64,000 nt of DNA from Hoeflea_A sp963921345 (GCA_963921345.3 CAWUFE020000007.1:3658001-3722000), one strand, 5' to 3'; shown: positions 8,798 to 17,856, counted from the stretch's first letter. Numbers and translations are program-made. The notes: a model not told the origin generated them from the letters alone.

Positions 8798-9873
8798 GAT
8801 TTGCAGCTGACCGCAGCAAGAAGGCCGGCGGTCAAACCGTCCGCCATGTCTGGGCTCAGACCGGCAGCTCGGGGGAGCGAAGCGAGGATCTGGCGTGTCG
8901 CGGCACTGACGGCGGCCGGGTCGACCGTAGCCAAGGAAGCCGGCAGATCGGCGCCGGAAACACCCGATAGAGCGAGCGCAAGCGGGCGTTCACGGCACTC
9001 GAAGTCGATGGTCGATAGATCGACCCGGAAGGTACCCGTCGATCCGACGATCCGGAACGCGACCCGCCCCTCCGTCGGATCGAACACAACCTGCCAGCGG
9101 CTCGACCGGTTGGCGACCCTTGCGAGTGCCGAAAACGCCTCATCCGGCGTCACCGAAGCGCCCGCCTGCCCTATGGCGTCCGCCGCAATCAAGAACCGCT
9201 TGAGGCTGGACGGGTCGCCATCGCTTTCAGGCATGTCCTGTTCACCCCCGAACCCGGCGAAATCCGCCAATCGCTGCTTCAATTCCGCATAGCTCGTGTT
9301 TGTCAGCGCCGGGACCGGCATGTCCTGCAGTTCGTGGATCGTCGGCCCGGCCCGCGTCGGCGTGATGATCGCGGCGTTCCCGGTGCGATCGGCGACAAAG
9401 AAATGAATGGGGACAAACCCCTGAATTCGGACGCCGTGAAGAGCGTTCATCGCTTCGTCGACGGAAGCGGAGGTGTCGAGGAGGCGCTGGATGAACTCCA
9501 GTTCGGTGACGACCGGAGCGTCCTCGTCGCCGGCGAATACCGCGTCGTCATTCCACATCAGCGACACGACCAGACCGGCGGTGTTCATGCCGGCCGCCGG
9601 CATGCCGGGGCCCATCTGATTGAACGTCACGCTCCCATGGCGCACGGTCCATTGCGCCGGGGTGTCGTCCATGATGGAACTGCGTGTGGCCGAAGCCGGG
9701 TTGACGAAGAGAAAGCCTGCATCCGCGGCAGCGTAGTCGAAACTGTAGGCGATGACCGGCTTTTGCGGCAGTCCCAGCGCCATGGTCGTGCAGGCCAGGG
9801 CGGCCGATGCCGACAACGACATCAGCATTCCCACAGCGCATCGAATCCCGGTATTCCATTGGGCCAGTTGCAT
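8794..9873 (-). CDS. Secreted linear-amide C-N hydrolase (choloylglycine hydrolase/Ntn family)
   Basis: A 359-residue predicted periplasmic or secreted Ntn hydrolase. The N-terminus has a signal peptide whose likely cleavage site (SASAALA, then Cys28) exposes Cys28 as the N-terminal nucleophile, as in bile-salt hydrolases and penicillin V acylases. Family segments include YSFDYAAADAG, GMNTAGLVVSLMWND and LEFIQRLLDTSASVDEAM. The start at 9873 has GGAG at good spacing; ATG 9885 is in frame but its SD is too close. It is divergent from the LytTR gene, with 87 nt between them. The natural substrate could be an acyl-amide such as an acyl-homoserine lactone or aminated lipid, which is not determined. 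Confidence 0.82.
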   Translation of the reverse strand: MQLAQWNTGIRCAVGMLMSLSASAALACTTMALGLPQKPVIAYSFDYAAADAGFLFVNPASATRSSIMDDTPAQWTVRHGSVTFNQMGPGMPAAGMNTAGLVVSLMWNDDAVFAGDEDAPVVTELEFIQRLLDTSASVDEAMNALHGVRIQGFVPIHFFVADRTGNAAIITPTRAGPTIHELQDMPVPALTNTSYAELKQRLADFAGFGGEQDMPESDGDPSSLKRFLIAADAIGQAGASVTPDEAFSALARVANRSSRWQVVFDPTEGRVAFRIVGSTGTFRVDLSTIDFECRERPLALALSGVSGADLPASLATVDPAAVSAATRQILASLPRAAGLSPDMADGLTAGLLAAVSCKS

Positions 9874-9960
9874 CGCGGTCTCCATTCCTGTGCTGGACTT
9901 CGATCGATTTTTCGTCAGACTGGCGTCGAAGACCGCCCGACCGAAGCAGGATTTCGCCAA

Positions 9961-10737
9961 ATGCCCGTATCCATCGCGAACGACCCATTTGCCGGACATC
10001 TGAAACGCGAGGTCAGCGCGGTGTTCGGATCGGCCCGTAATCTGGGACTGCTGGGTCTGGTGGCGATTCTGGCCGGTATCTCCGGGCCTTTCGGCACCTA
10101 CGAGGCGTTTTCACCGCTCGCGCGGTTTGTCTACTGGCTGTTGATCGTCTTCGGAACCGCCGCAGCCGGTCACGCGACCGGAACTGCCGTCGAATACCTG
10201 CTGGGCCGGTTTGCCTGGCCGACCATCCCGCGCCTGCTGGCGGCCTCGCTTCTCACCGCGGTGCCGGTCTTCGGCGTCGTCGTTCTTGCGTTGTTCGCCT
10301 TCGGCTACCGCGCGGACAGCGCGGACCTGGTCACGCTGTTTATCCAGTGCATCGCAGTCGTCGGCGGCGTCGCGCTACTGACCCGCAAAGGAGCGCCCGC
10401 TGCCCGTCGGTCGGAGGGTTCAACGGCGCCGAAACTGCTGGCGCGCCTGCCCGGCGCCAGACGCGGCCGCCTCCTGCGGCTGCAGGCTCAGGATCACTAC
10501 GTCGAAGTCATCACGACACGCGGCCGCACCCTTGTCCCGATGCGCTTCCGGGATGCCATCGACGAGGCGAAACCGGAGCCGGGTGCACAGGTGCATCGCT
10601 CGCATTGGATCGCTCTGCATGCCGTGTCCGGCCGCTGCCGCATCAACGACAGAACCGGGCTTCGGATGAGCGACGGCAGCTTCGTGCCGATCGGACGGAA
10701 ATTCAGGTCGGCGGTGCGGGAGACCGTGCTGTCATAG
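9961..10737 (+). CDS. Membrane-anchored LytTR-family transcriptional regulator
   Basis: A 258-residue protein. Four hydrophobic helices fill roughly residues 20-145 (LGLLGLVAILAGISGPFG, VYWLLIVFGTAAAGHATG, LLTAVPVFGVVVLALFAFG, LFIQCIAVVGGVALL). A C-terminal LytTR DNA-binding domain follows, with LLRLQAQDHYVEVITTRG and VHRSHWIALHAV, the family hallmarks. There is no receiver domain, so the membrane part probably senses the signal. Divergent placement suggests control of the adjacent secreted hydrolase gene, which is inferred. Confidence 0.88.
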   Translation: MPVSIANDPFAGHLKREVSAVFGSARNLGLLGLVAILAGISGPFGTYEAFSPLARFVYWLLIVFGTAAAGHATGTAVEYLLGRFAWPTIPRLLAASLLTAVPVFGVVVLALFAFGYRADSADLVTLFIQCIAVVGGVALLTRKGAPAARRSEGSTAPKLLARLPGARRGRLLRLQAQDHYVEVITTRGRTLVPMRFRDAIDEAKPEPGAQVHRSHWIALHAVSGRCRINDRTGLRMSDGSFVPIGRKFRSAVRETVLS

Positions 10738-10768
10738 TCCAGTTGATTTGGTCGAGAAGTGAAGCCTG

Positions 10769-10963
10769 TCAGCGGTCGGTTCGTGGAAGATATCGACGGT
10801 TCGTTTCCGTACGCCTGGCCGTCACTTTGGCATGATGCGCCTGGATTTCGTCCATCGCATAGCGGATCGGGTGTGTTTTCGTGCGTCCATCTGCAACGGA
10901 GTCATAAGTCCGCGCAACTTCCGCCTTCAACCACCGCTCGATTGCTTCGTCATGCTCCTGCAT
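10769..10963 (-). CDS. Small antitoxin-like protein
   Basis: A 64-residue acidic/basic protein starting MQEHDEAIERWLKAEVART. The pattern (acidic helix, W-L-x-x-E-V, D-x-x-x-D, then DEIQAHHAKVTARR) resembles small stand-alone ParD/RelB-like antitoxins, in which a similar stretch ends shortly before a RelE toxin. The start has AGGG six nt upstream and lies 9 nt after the iorB stop on the same strand, so it may be the last gene of the marR-ior operon. No toxin ORF follows; only 31 nt separate it from the convergent LytTR gene. The assignment is tentative. Confidence 0.5.
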   Translation of the reverse strand: MQEHDEAIERWLKAEVARTYDSVADGRTKTHPIRYAMDEIQAHHAKVTARRTETNRRYLPRTDR

Positions 10964-10972
10964 GAAGATCCC

Positions 10973-12553
10973 TCACCGACCGCTCTTGTCCTCGGACAAC
11001 CCTTCGTCCGCCAACTCCGAAAGCGCCGCTTCCAGCGCCTCCGTCCCCGCTCCCGCCAGCGCGGCTTCGCGCAGGGCGCGCAACTGTTTTGACGCATCGG
11101 GTCGGCCCTTCAGTTGCGGCAGGGCCGACAGGACGCGGTCGAATTTCGACAGGCCGCGGGCGTGGGTGTCCGAGTAACCCTTGATCAGGCGGCGGCAGTT
11201 GAGGACCTCGACGCCTGTTTCGTAATCGTCGGCGCGGGTGGCGAGCGCCAGGTCGAACCACTCGGTGAAATGTGCCTCCTCGACCGCGTGGCGCAGCAGG
11301 CGACGGCGGATCGGTTTGAGCGAGGCCATCAGCCACAGGCTGAGATACCCGGTAAGAGTGTCGGTGCGAACGCGGCGGCCACGATTGATCATCCGGTCCA
11401 GTGCGGAAAACAAACGCGGGCTGTTTTCGATGCGGCGGCCGAGGCCGGCCGGCAAGGTGCCGCAGACTTCCTGGGCGCGCGGATGGAAATATTCGGTGAC
11501 ATGCAGCACCGCCTCGTCCGGAACGCCCACCTCGGCGCGCACCCGGCTGGCCCGCGCCGTTCGCAGCTTGAGATCGGCGACCCGGACGATGTCGTCATAG
11601 ACCATGGCGTTGGCAACGTATTTGGCGGCGGCGGCCGTAAAGCGCCAGCCGTGCTCCTCGTCGTCTCCGGAGGCCGCCCGTTCCAGCCGTTCCAGATAAG
11701 TGCGGCCGTAGTCGATGTCCTGGTAGTCGACGACTTTCTTCAGCCCGGCCGTCGCCAGCGCACGGGCCGGCTCGGGCAATTGACCAATGCGCGCCTCCAG
11801 CGCGTTCCATGCCTCGACCAGTTTGGTCGGCCCCTCGACGGCGAATTCGGGCGCCTGGCCCTTTGCCTCTTCGCTGGTAGTTTCCGGTTCGTCGCCCGCA
11901 GCGGCCCGGTCACAGCAGGCGGCAAAGGCTGCCAGGCTTGCCTCGACGCCGCGGCCGCCGGCGCGGATCGTCTCTTCGTAGCTTTCGCGCGGAAACGGCA
12001 GGGCGCCGGAACCGGCCAGCGCACCGAACAGGCCTGCCGAGATGACGCTGCCGGCGGCAACCGACTCCTTTTCCATGTCGAAGGCCACGACCCGCTTCGC
12101 CGCCTGACGGGCGCGGGCGATCACCTTGTCGGACTCGGCGCGACCGTCGCCGGGCACGATCTTCTCCGACACCGCCAGAATGCGGTGCGACGACAGGATC
12201 AGGGTGGTGCGGTCGGGCGTCACGAAACCGCGCAGGATCGAACGGCCGGCCTCCATCAGCTCGGCGGCGATCATGATATCCACGTCGCCGACCGACGGCG
12301 TCAGAGCGAAGACCGGCTCGCGGCCGGTGTCGGGCGCCATTTCGACATAATAGATGGTCGCGCCGGTGCGCTGGGCGACGCCGGCCACGGAAGTCGACTG
12401 GGCGCGATAGCCGTTTGCTTCCGCCACCGCCACGATCCAGTCGGTCAGCACACCGCCGCCCTGGCCGCCGACGGCCAGCATGGCCAGCTTGATGATGTCG
12501 CCGGTGGCGTCGGCGCTCTTGGCATCCGAACCGGCAAGCGTTGCGATATTCAT
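10973..12553 (-). CDS. iorB: Indolepyruvate:ferredoxin oxidoreductase, beta subunit (long form)
   Basis: A 526-residue subunit. Residues about 20-210 form the gamma/beta 2-oxoacid:ferredoxin oxidoreductase domain (LAMLAVGGQGGGVLTDWIV, TSVAGVAQRTGATIYYVEM). The long C-terminal part is the extra domain (DUF6537-like) found in aerobic proteobacterial IorB homologues. With IorA it should oxidatively decarboxylate aryl pyruvates to aryl-acetyl-CoA and reduce ferredoxin. The ATG overlaps the iorA stop (ATGA), which indicates 1:1 coupled translation. Confidence 0.92.
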   Translation of the reverse strand: MNIATLAGSDAKSADATGDIIKLAMLAVGGQGGGVLTDWIVAVAEANGYRAQSTSVAGVAQRTGATIYYVEMAPDTGREPVFALTPSVGDVDIMIAAELMEAGRSILRGFVTPDRTTLILSSHRILAVSEKIVPGDGRAESDKVIARARQAAKRVVAFDMEKESVAAGSVISAGLFGALAGSGALPFPRESYEETIRAGGRGVEASLAAFAACCDRAAAGDEPETTSEEAKGQAPEFAVEGPTKLVEAWNALEARIGQLPEPARALATAGLKKVVDYQDIDYGRTYLERLERAASGDDEEHGWRFTAAAAKYVANAMVYDDIVRVADLKLRTARASRVRAEVGVPDEAVLHVTEYFHPRAQEVCGTLPAGLGRRIENSPRLFSALDRMINRGRRVRTDTLTGYLSLWLMASLKPIRRRLLRHAVEEAHFTEWFDLALATRADDYETGVEVLNCRRLIKGYSDTHARGLSKFDRVLSALPQLKGRPDASKQLRALREAALAGAGTEALEAALSELADEGLSEDKSGR

Positions 12554-14709
12554 GCCGACGGACGCTCCCTGAAGATCAGCCGACGGGATTCACGGCGGGT
12601 TTGCAGCCAGCCGGTCAACCGCCGCCGTTGGCGGTCGAGGAACCGCTCGAAACCGTTCGGGTTGAACACCGTGTCGGCCTTGAAAAAGGACGGGCACAGC
12701 GCCGCCGCGTCCGCCACCTCGCCGCAATTGCCGCAGCCGACGCAGCTCTGGTCGATATGGGCGACCGGATCGTCGCGCAGCGGATCGTCCAGCTTCTTGA
12801 CCGACAGCGACGGACAGCCCGACAGGCGCATGCAGGCATGGTCGCCGGTACAGACATCCTCGTCGACGCCGAAGCGCGGCTTGACGACCCGGCGGCCTTC
12901 CTTGATCGCCGCATTTTTCAGCGGTCGCTCGCGGCGCTGCCGGTTGAGCATGCATTCCGACGAGGCGACGATGACCTTCGGACCCTTCTCCTTCGTGGTC
13001 AGCGCCTCTTTCAGGGTCTTCGCCATCTTGCCGACGTCGTAGGTGCGGTCGATCTGGCGCACCCAGTTGACGCCGACGCCCTTCACTGCCTCGGTGATCG
13101 GATGCTTGGTCGATTTCGACCGGTTGACGGCGCGCGACGACAGGATGTCCTGGCCGCCGGTGGCGGCGGCATAGTAGTTGTCGACGACGACGATCACCCC
13201 GTCGTTCTTGTTGAACACGGCATTGCCGACCGACGAGGTCAGGCCGTTGTGCCAGAAACCGCCATCGCCGACGAAGGAGATCGAGCGGCGATTGGCATCC
13301 GGCGCATTGAAGGCCGATGCGGATGCTGGTCCGAGGCCGTATCCCATGGTGGTGGCGCCGAGACCGAAGGGCGGCATGATCGAGAACAGGTGGCAGCCGA
13401 TGTCCGAGGCGATGTAGTGCTCGCCCAGTTCCTCCTGCACCAGCTTGGTGGCGGCGAAGATCGGCCGTTCCGGGCAGCCGGTGCAGAAACTCGGCGGCCG
13501 CGCCGGCACGACTGCCGCGAGATCGCCGATATCCGGCGCTTCCGGCTCGTTCGGCGAGCGATCCTGGTCCGACAGAAGTTCGGCAGCATGCTCGCGCAGG
13601 AATGCGCGCAGTCCGTCGAGCATGGCCTGGCCGGTGAGTTCGCCGGCCTCCGGCAGCGGCCCCTTGCCGACCAGCTTCGTCGAGGCGCCCTCGGCATAAA
13701 GCATGGCGCCGATGGCCTGCTCGATATAATCAGGGTGCCCCTCTTCGACCACCAGCACCGCGTCCTTGCCCTTGCAGAAGCCGACGATTTCGTCGTCGAG
13801 CATCGGATAGGTGACGTTGAGGACGTGCAGCGGAATCTGCGTCTCTCCGTAGAGGTCGGCGAGGCCGAGCCGCTGCAGCGCCCGGATGACACCGTTGTAC
13901 ATGCCGCCCTGCAGGACGATGCCGACCTTGGCGTCGTCAGGCCCGAAGGTCTCGTTCAGCTTGTTGTCGCGGATATAGGCGATCGCGGCCGGCAGCCGCT
14001 TGGTCACCTTCTCCTGCTCATGCAGGAAGGAGGCCGGCGGCAACACGATGCGCTGCAGGTCGCGCCGCGGATTCTCCAGCGCCTCCGCCACGGTCATTTC
14101 AGGCCGCTTGTTGTCGCGCGTCTCGAAGCGGCCATGGACGTGGCAGCCGCGGATGCGCACCTGCAGCATGACCGGGGTGTTGGAGACTTCCGATAGTTCG
14201 AAACCGTCGCCGACGGCCTTGACGATGGACGGCAGGTTGGGCCGCGGGTCGAGCAGCCAGACCTGGCTCTTCATGGCGAAGGCATGGCTGCGTTCCTGCA
14301 TGATCGAGGAGCCTTCGCCGTAATCCTCGCCGACAATGATCAGCGCACCGCCGGTGACACCGCCCGACGAAAGGTTGGCCAGCGCGTCGGAAGCGACATT
14401 GGTGCCGACGGTCGACTTGAAGGTGACGGCGCCGCGGATCGGATAATGCACCGAAGCCGCCAGCATGGCGGTGGCGGCTGCCTCGGAGGCGCTCGCTTCG
14501 AAATGCACGCCGAGGTCCGACAGGATGTCCTGGGCGTCGGCCAGCACGTCCATCAGGTGGCTGATTGGCGCGCCCTGATAGCCGCCGACATAGCCGACAC
14601 CGTTTTCGAGCAGCGCCTTGGTGATGGCGAGGATGCCTTCGCCATGAAAGACATCGCCCTCGCCTTTTTTCAGCTTCTCGACTTCTTTTGCGAAAGACCG
14701 TTCGGCCAT
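12550..14709 (-). CDS. iorA: Indolepyruvate:ferredoxin oxidoreductase, alpha subunit
   Basis: A 719-residue TPP and iron-sulfur subunit. An N-terminal pyruvate-ferredoxin-type domain (YQGAPISHLMDVLADAQ) is followed by the TPP-binding domain with FCTGCPERPIF and GDGGFWHNGL. A C-terminal ferredoxin-like region has cysteines in CTGDHACMRLSGCPSL and CVGCGNCGEVADAAALCP. The substrate set is aryl pyruvates (indole-, phenyl-, hydroxyphenylpyruvate). The start is supported by GAGGAGGGCG upstream. It lies 27 nt after marR and is translationally coupled to iorB. Next to a ring-oxygenase operon, a role in supplying or salvaging indole-3-acetyl-CoA is plausible. Confidence 0.94.
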   Translation of the reverse strand: MAERSFAKEVEKLKKGEGDVFHGEGILAITKALLENGVGYVGGYQGAPISHLMDVLADAQDILSDLGVHFEASASEAAATAMLAASVHYPIRGAVTFKSTVGTNVASDALANLSSGGVTGGALIIVGEDYGEGSSIMQERSHAFAMKSQVWLLDPRPNLPSIVKAVGDGFELSEVSNTPVMLQVRIRGCHVHGRFETRDNKRPEMTVAEALENPRRDLQRIVLPPASFLHEQEKVTKRLPAAIAYIRDNKLNETFGPDDAKVGIVLQGGMYNGVIRALQRLGLADLYGETQIPLHVLNVTYPMLDDEIVGFCKGKDAVLVVEEGHPDYIEQAIGAMLYAEGASTKLVGKGPLPEAGELTGQAMLDGLRAFLREHAAELLSDQDRSPNEPEAPDIGDLAAVVPARPPSFCTGCPERPIFAATKLVQEELGEHYIASDIGCHLFSIMPPFGLGATTMGYGLGPASASAFNAPDANRRSISFVGDGGFWHNGLTSSVGNAVFNKNDGVIVVVDNYYAAATGGQDILSSRAVNRSKSTKHPITEAVKGVGVNWVRQIDRTYDVGKMAKTLKEALTTKEKGPKVIVASSECMLNRQRRERPLKNAAIKEGRRVVKPRFGVDEDVCTGDHACMRLSGCPSLSVKKLDDPLRDDPVAHIDQSCVGCGNCGEVADAAALCPSFFKADTVFNPNGFERFLDRQRRRLTGWLQTRRESRRLIFRERPSA

Positions 14710-14736
14710 GATCGCCCTCCTCGTCTCCGACCGGCG

Positions 14737-15237
14737 TCAGAAATCGTGTTTGCGGATGTTGCGCAGCACCTTCTGCAGCGTGGCGACGAAGCGGTCATGC
14801 TCGTCGGCCGGGATGCCTGCAAACATCGTATGATAGGATTCGGCGAACAACGGCCACACTTCCTGGAACCGTTGTCTGCCGCCATCGGTGATATGAATAT
14901 GGCGCACCCGGCTGTCGCTTTCGCTCGACACGCGGCGGATCAACCCTTCGGCTTCCATGGCATCGAGCGTGCGGCTCAAGGTCGACTGTTCGATAACCGC
15001 ATAGACTGCGAGTTCGTTGGTGCGCAGCCCGTCGACCACGGAAAGAACCGCCAGCGTGCGCATCTTGGCGACCGACTGTCCGGCGGCGCCGAGTTGCTCC
15101 TGGAGGCTCTGATTGTAGCGCCCCATGATCCGGTTCAGGAGGTAAGGCGCGAAATGCTGCAGGCCGATCTCGCCCAGGGTCTTGGGAGACTCGATCCCGG
15201 AATAATCCTCGGCGGCGAGCGCCGTGTTTTCCTTCAT
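14737..15237 (-). CDS. MarR-family transcriptional regulator
   Basis: A 166-residue winged-helix regulator. NELAVYAVIEQSTLSRTLDAME is the HTH recognition region, followed by the wing SSESDSRVRHIHITDGG with its conserved D-x-R. ATG 15237 is preferred, with GAGGG 7 nt upstream; an in-frame ATG at 15264 lacks this. It is first in a marR-iorA-iorB operon and divergent from the aromatic oxygenase operon. A perfect palindrome (15319-15330) in the AT-rich intergenic region is a candidate operator. An aromatic acid or its CoA ester is the expected inducer, by family analogy. Confidence 0.9.
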   Translation of the reverse strand: MKENTALAAEDYSGIESPKTLGEIGLQHFAPYLLNRIMGRYNQSLQEQLGAAGQSVAKMRTLAVLSVVDGLRTNELAVYAVIEQSTLSRTLDAMEAEGLIRRVSSESDSRVRHIHITDGGRQRFQEVWPLFAESYHTMFAGIPADEHDRFVATLQKVLRNIRKHDF

Positions 15238-15318
15238 GCCCGCACCCTCATGTCGTCGTCGCAAACAGCCCCCTTGGCCGGCCGCGTAACGAGCCTGATG
15301 AAGAATGGTCTATTTTTC

Positions 15319-15330
15319 TTGCAATTGCAA
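15319..15330. promoter_or_regulatory. Candidate MarR operator palindrome
   Basis: TTGCAATTGCAA is a perfect 12-bp palindrome in the AT-rich region between the divergent MarR and reductase genes, 82 nt upstream of the marR start. Inverted TTGC/GCAA half-sites are typical of MarR-family operators. Assignment to this MarR protein is inferred from symmetry and position. Confidence 0.5.
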
Positions 15331-15479
15331 TTATTTTTGTTTCAGAAGGTATCTACCGACTCCTGCGAGATGGACTGATTGGTGGCCAATGATCCACGAA
15401 TGCGGGGATATTTCAAGGAAAATCTCACAATCCCGAAGCAGCATAGATAGATGCATACGAAATATTTTATATTTAAAAC

Positions 15480-15508
15480 TTGACGACAAGAGAGCCTTCA
15501 CGCATAGT
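15480..15508 (+). promoter_or_regulatory. Candidate promoter of the aromatic operon
   Basis: TTGACG at 15480-15485 and CATAGT at 15503-15508, separated by 17 nt, resemble a sigma-70-type promoter of alphaproteobacteria. The -10 is 27 nt before ATG 15536, with GGAGAG in between as RBS. This was judged by eye only. Confidence 0.35.
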
Positions 15509-15535
15509 TTAATCACGGTCATTCCGGAGAGACAA

Positions 15536-16501
15536 ATGCCCGACCTCAGGCTCATCGTGAAACAGAGCGAAGCCGCCACCTCGCTCATCAGGATCATCAC
15601 GCTGGCGGCCGCTGATGGCGGCCCGTTGCCGGGATATAGTGCCGGGTCGCATATCCGCGTACAACTGCCCGACGGCGGCGACCGACCCTATTCGCTGGTC
15701 AATACCGATCCGACATCAGGCGCCACCCAGGCGCCGCAGACCTACCGGCTCGGCGTGCGCCTGGAAGAGGACAGCGCCGGCGGGTCGACCTATATGCACA
15801 GCCTGTCGGAAGGCGACCAGATCGTCGCCTCGGAACCGCAGAACCAGTTCGGCCTGACGGAAGAGGCTGCCGACATCGTGCTGGTCGCCGGCGGCATCGG
15901 CATCACGCCGATCCTGTCGATGGCGAGCGAACTGAAAGCCGCCGGCCGGCCGTTTGAATTCCGCTACGCCGGACGCTCGCGCTCGGCGCTCGCCTTTGTC
16001 GAGCCGCTGAGCGCGGTGTGCGGCGATGCACTGACGATCCACTGCGACGACGAGCCGGACACCGCCATCGATCTCGATGCATTGGTCGACGGACTGCAGC
16101 CCGGCAACCATGTCTATGTGTGCGGCCCGCGCGGCATGATCGAGGCGGTGCGCGAGCGGGCGCACGCCCGCGGCTTCGACAAGGACCATGTGCATTTCGA
16201 GCTGTTCAGCAAGCACGATGAACAGGTCGAAGGCGGCGCCTTCGAGGTCGAGATCAGTTCGACTGGCCAGGTCTTTACGGTGCCGCCGCACCGCACCATC
16301 ATCGAGGTTCTGGAAGAGGCCGGCATCGACCTGATCTATGACTGCCAGCGCGGCGACTGCGGCATCTGCCAGACGGCGGTGCTCGAAGGCATCCCGGACC
16401 ATCGCGACGTCATCTTGACCGACGACGAGCGGGCGGAGAACAATGTCATGCAGATCTGCGTTTCGCGGGCGAAGTCGGAACGGCTGGTCCTCGACCTTTA
16501 G
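15536..16501 (+). CDS. Oxygenase reductase component (FNR-like with C-terminal 2Fe-2S ferredoxin)
   Basis: A 321-residue reductase of the phthalate-dioxygenase-reductase/VanB class. The order is FMN/FAD-binding (RPYSLVN), NAD-binding (VAGGIGITPILSMA, VYVCGPRGMIEAV), and a C-terminal plant-type 2Fe-2S domain with YDCQRGDCGICQT and a distal MQICVSRA. It passes electrons from NAD(P)H to the Rieske oxygenase encoded immediately downstream. ATG 15536 follows CGGAGAGAC; upstream in-frame sequence is AT-rich non-coding. It is the first gene of an eight-gene plus-strand operon. Confidence 0.92.
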   Translation: MPDLRLIVKQSEAATSLIRIITLAAADGGPLPGYSAGSHIRVQLPDGGDRPYSLVNTDPTSGATQAPQTYRLGVRLEEDSAGGSTYMHSLSEGDQIVASEPQNQFGLTEEAADIVLVAGGIGITPILSMASELKAAGRPFEFRYAGRSRSALAFVEPLSAVCGDALTIHCDDEPDTAIDLDALVDGLQPGNHVYVCGPRGMIEAVRERAHARGFDKDHVHFELFSKHDEQVEGGAFEVEISSTGQVFTVPPHRTIIEVLEEAGIDLIYDCQRGDCGICQTAVLEGIPDHRDVILTDDERAENNVMQICVSRAKSERLVLDL

Positions 16502-16521
16502 ACGCTTAGGAGGAACGGACT

Positions 16522-17856
16522 ATGGGACGCTATAGCGGCAATCCGGCGGCCATCAACGCGCTGGTGCAGCCGACCCAGGTGCATCGCGACGTCTATATCG
16601 ACGAAGAGGTGTTCGAGCTCGAAATGAAGCACCTGTTCGCCAACACCTGGATCTTCGTGGGTCACGACAGCCAGGTGCCGAACCCGGGCGACTACTTCGC
16701 CACCGAGATCGGCCGGCAGCCCGTATTGATGGCGCGCCACAGCAATGGCGACGTCAACGTCATGTACAATCGCTGTCCGCACAAGGGCACCAAGATCGTC
16801 ATCGACCGCGAGGGCAACACCGGCAAATTCTTCCGCTGCCCCTACCATGCCTGGTCGTTCAAGACCGACGGCTGCCTTTTGGCGATCCCGCTGAAGAAGG
16901 GCTACAAGGACACCGGCCTGGAGGAAACCGAAGCCGCAAAGGGACTGGCGCAAGTGGGCGCGGTCCACAATTATCGCGGCTTCGTGTTCGCCCGGCTCAA
17001 CAAGGAAGGACCCGGTTTCGAGGAATTTTTCGGCGATTCGCTGACTTCCTTCGACAACATGATCGACCGCTCGCCGGTCGGACGGCTGGAAGTGGCCGGG
17101 CCGCCGCTGCGCTACATGCACCAGTGCAACTGGAAAATGCTGGTCGAGAACCAGACCGACACCTGCCATCCGATGGTGGCGCATGAAAGCTCCGCCGGCA
17201 CCGCCTTCAAACTGTGGGAATCGCTGAACAAGCCGGCCGACGCCCCGAAGCCGATGGCCGTCGAGGTAATCGCGCCGTTCATGTCGCCCTACGAGTTCAT
17301 GGAAGGCATGGGTATCCGCACCTGGCCCAACGGCCACGGCCATACCGGCGTGCACCACTCCATCCACTCGGACTACTCGGCCATACCGGGCTATTTCGAC
17401 CAGATGGTCGAGGCCTATGGCGAGGAGCGGGCCAAGGCGATCCTTGACGAAAACCGCCACAACACCGTGTATTTCCCCAACATCATGATCAAGGGGCCGA
17501 TCCAGCAGTTGCGTATCTTCATTCCGCTGGCGGCCAACAAGACGCTGGTCGAAAGCTATATCTACCGGCTGGTCGATGCGCCCGACATGCTGCTCGAACG
17601 CACCGCCATGTACAACCGGCTGATCAATGCGCCGACGTCGGTCGTCGGGCATGACGACCTGGAAATGTACGAGCGGGCGCAGGAAGGCCTGCATGCGGAC
17701 GGGCTGGAATGGGTCAACATCCAGCGCCTCTATGAAGAGGGCGAGACCTTCGACGAAGAAGCCGTCGAAAACGGCACCACCGAGCGTCAGATGCGCAACC
17801 AGTTCCACGCCTGGGCGAAATACATGACGATGACGATGGAAGGGGCCAGCCAATGA
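16522..17856 (+). CDS. Rieske aromatic-ring-hydroxylating oxygenase, alpha subunit
   Basis: The 444-residue catalytic subunit. The Rieske cluster ligands are visible as C85-x-H87 (RCPHKG) and C106-x-x-H109 (RCPYHAW). The mononuclear iron site is ENQTDTCHPMVAHE, with D213 the likely electron-bridging Asp and H216/H221 the ligands. It adds O2 to an aromatic or indolic ring using electrons from the upstream reductase. ATG 16522 has AGGAGGAA upstream. It overlaps the beta subunit by ATGA. Substrate is inferred from context as indole-3-acetate or a related aryl acid, as in auxin-degrading iad-type loci; sequence alone does not prove this. Confidence 0.93.
   Translation: MGRYSGNPAAINALVQPTQVHRDVYIDEEVFELEMKHLFANTWIFVGHDSQVPNPGDYFATEIGRQPVLMARHSNGDVNVMYNRCPHKGTKIVIDREGNTGKFFRCPYHAWSFKTDGCLLAIPLKKGYKDTGLEETEAAKGLAQVGAVHNYRGFVFARLNKEGPGFEEFFGDSLTSFDNMIDRSPVGRLEVAGPPLRYMHQCNWKMLVENQTDTCHPMVAHESSAGTAFKLWESLNKPADAPKPMAVEVIAPFMSPYEFMEGMGIRTWPNGHGHTGVHHSIHSDYSAIPGYFDQMVEAYGEERAKAILDENRHNTVYFPNIMIKGPIQQLRIFIPLAANKTLVESYIYRLVDAPDMLLERTAMYNRLINAPTSVVGHDDLEMYERAQEGLHADGLEWVNIQRLYEEGETFDEEAVENGTTERQMRNQFHAWAKYMTMTMEGASQ

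Noticed and set aside
11114..13042. A 642-codon plus-strand open frame opposite iorB and iorA
   Set aside because: It is antisense to two well-supported genes, rich in Arg/Gly/Ala/Asp without domain signatures, and is the usual by-product of high-GC codon use.
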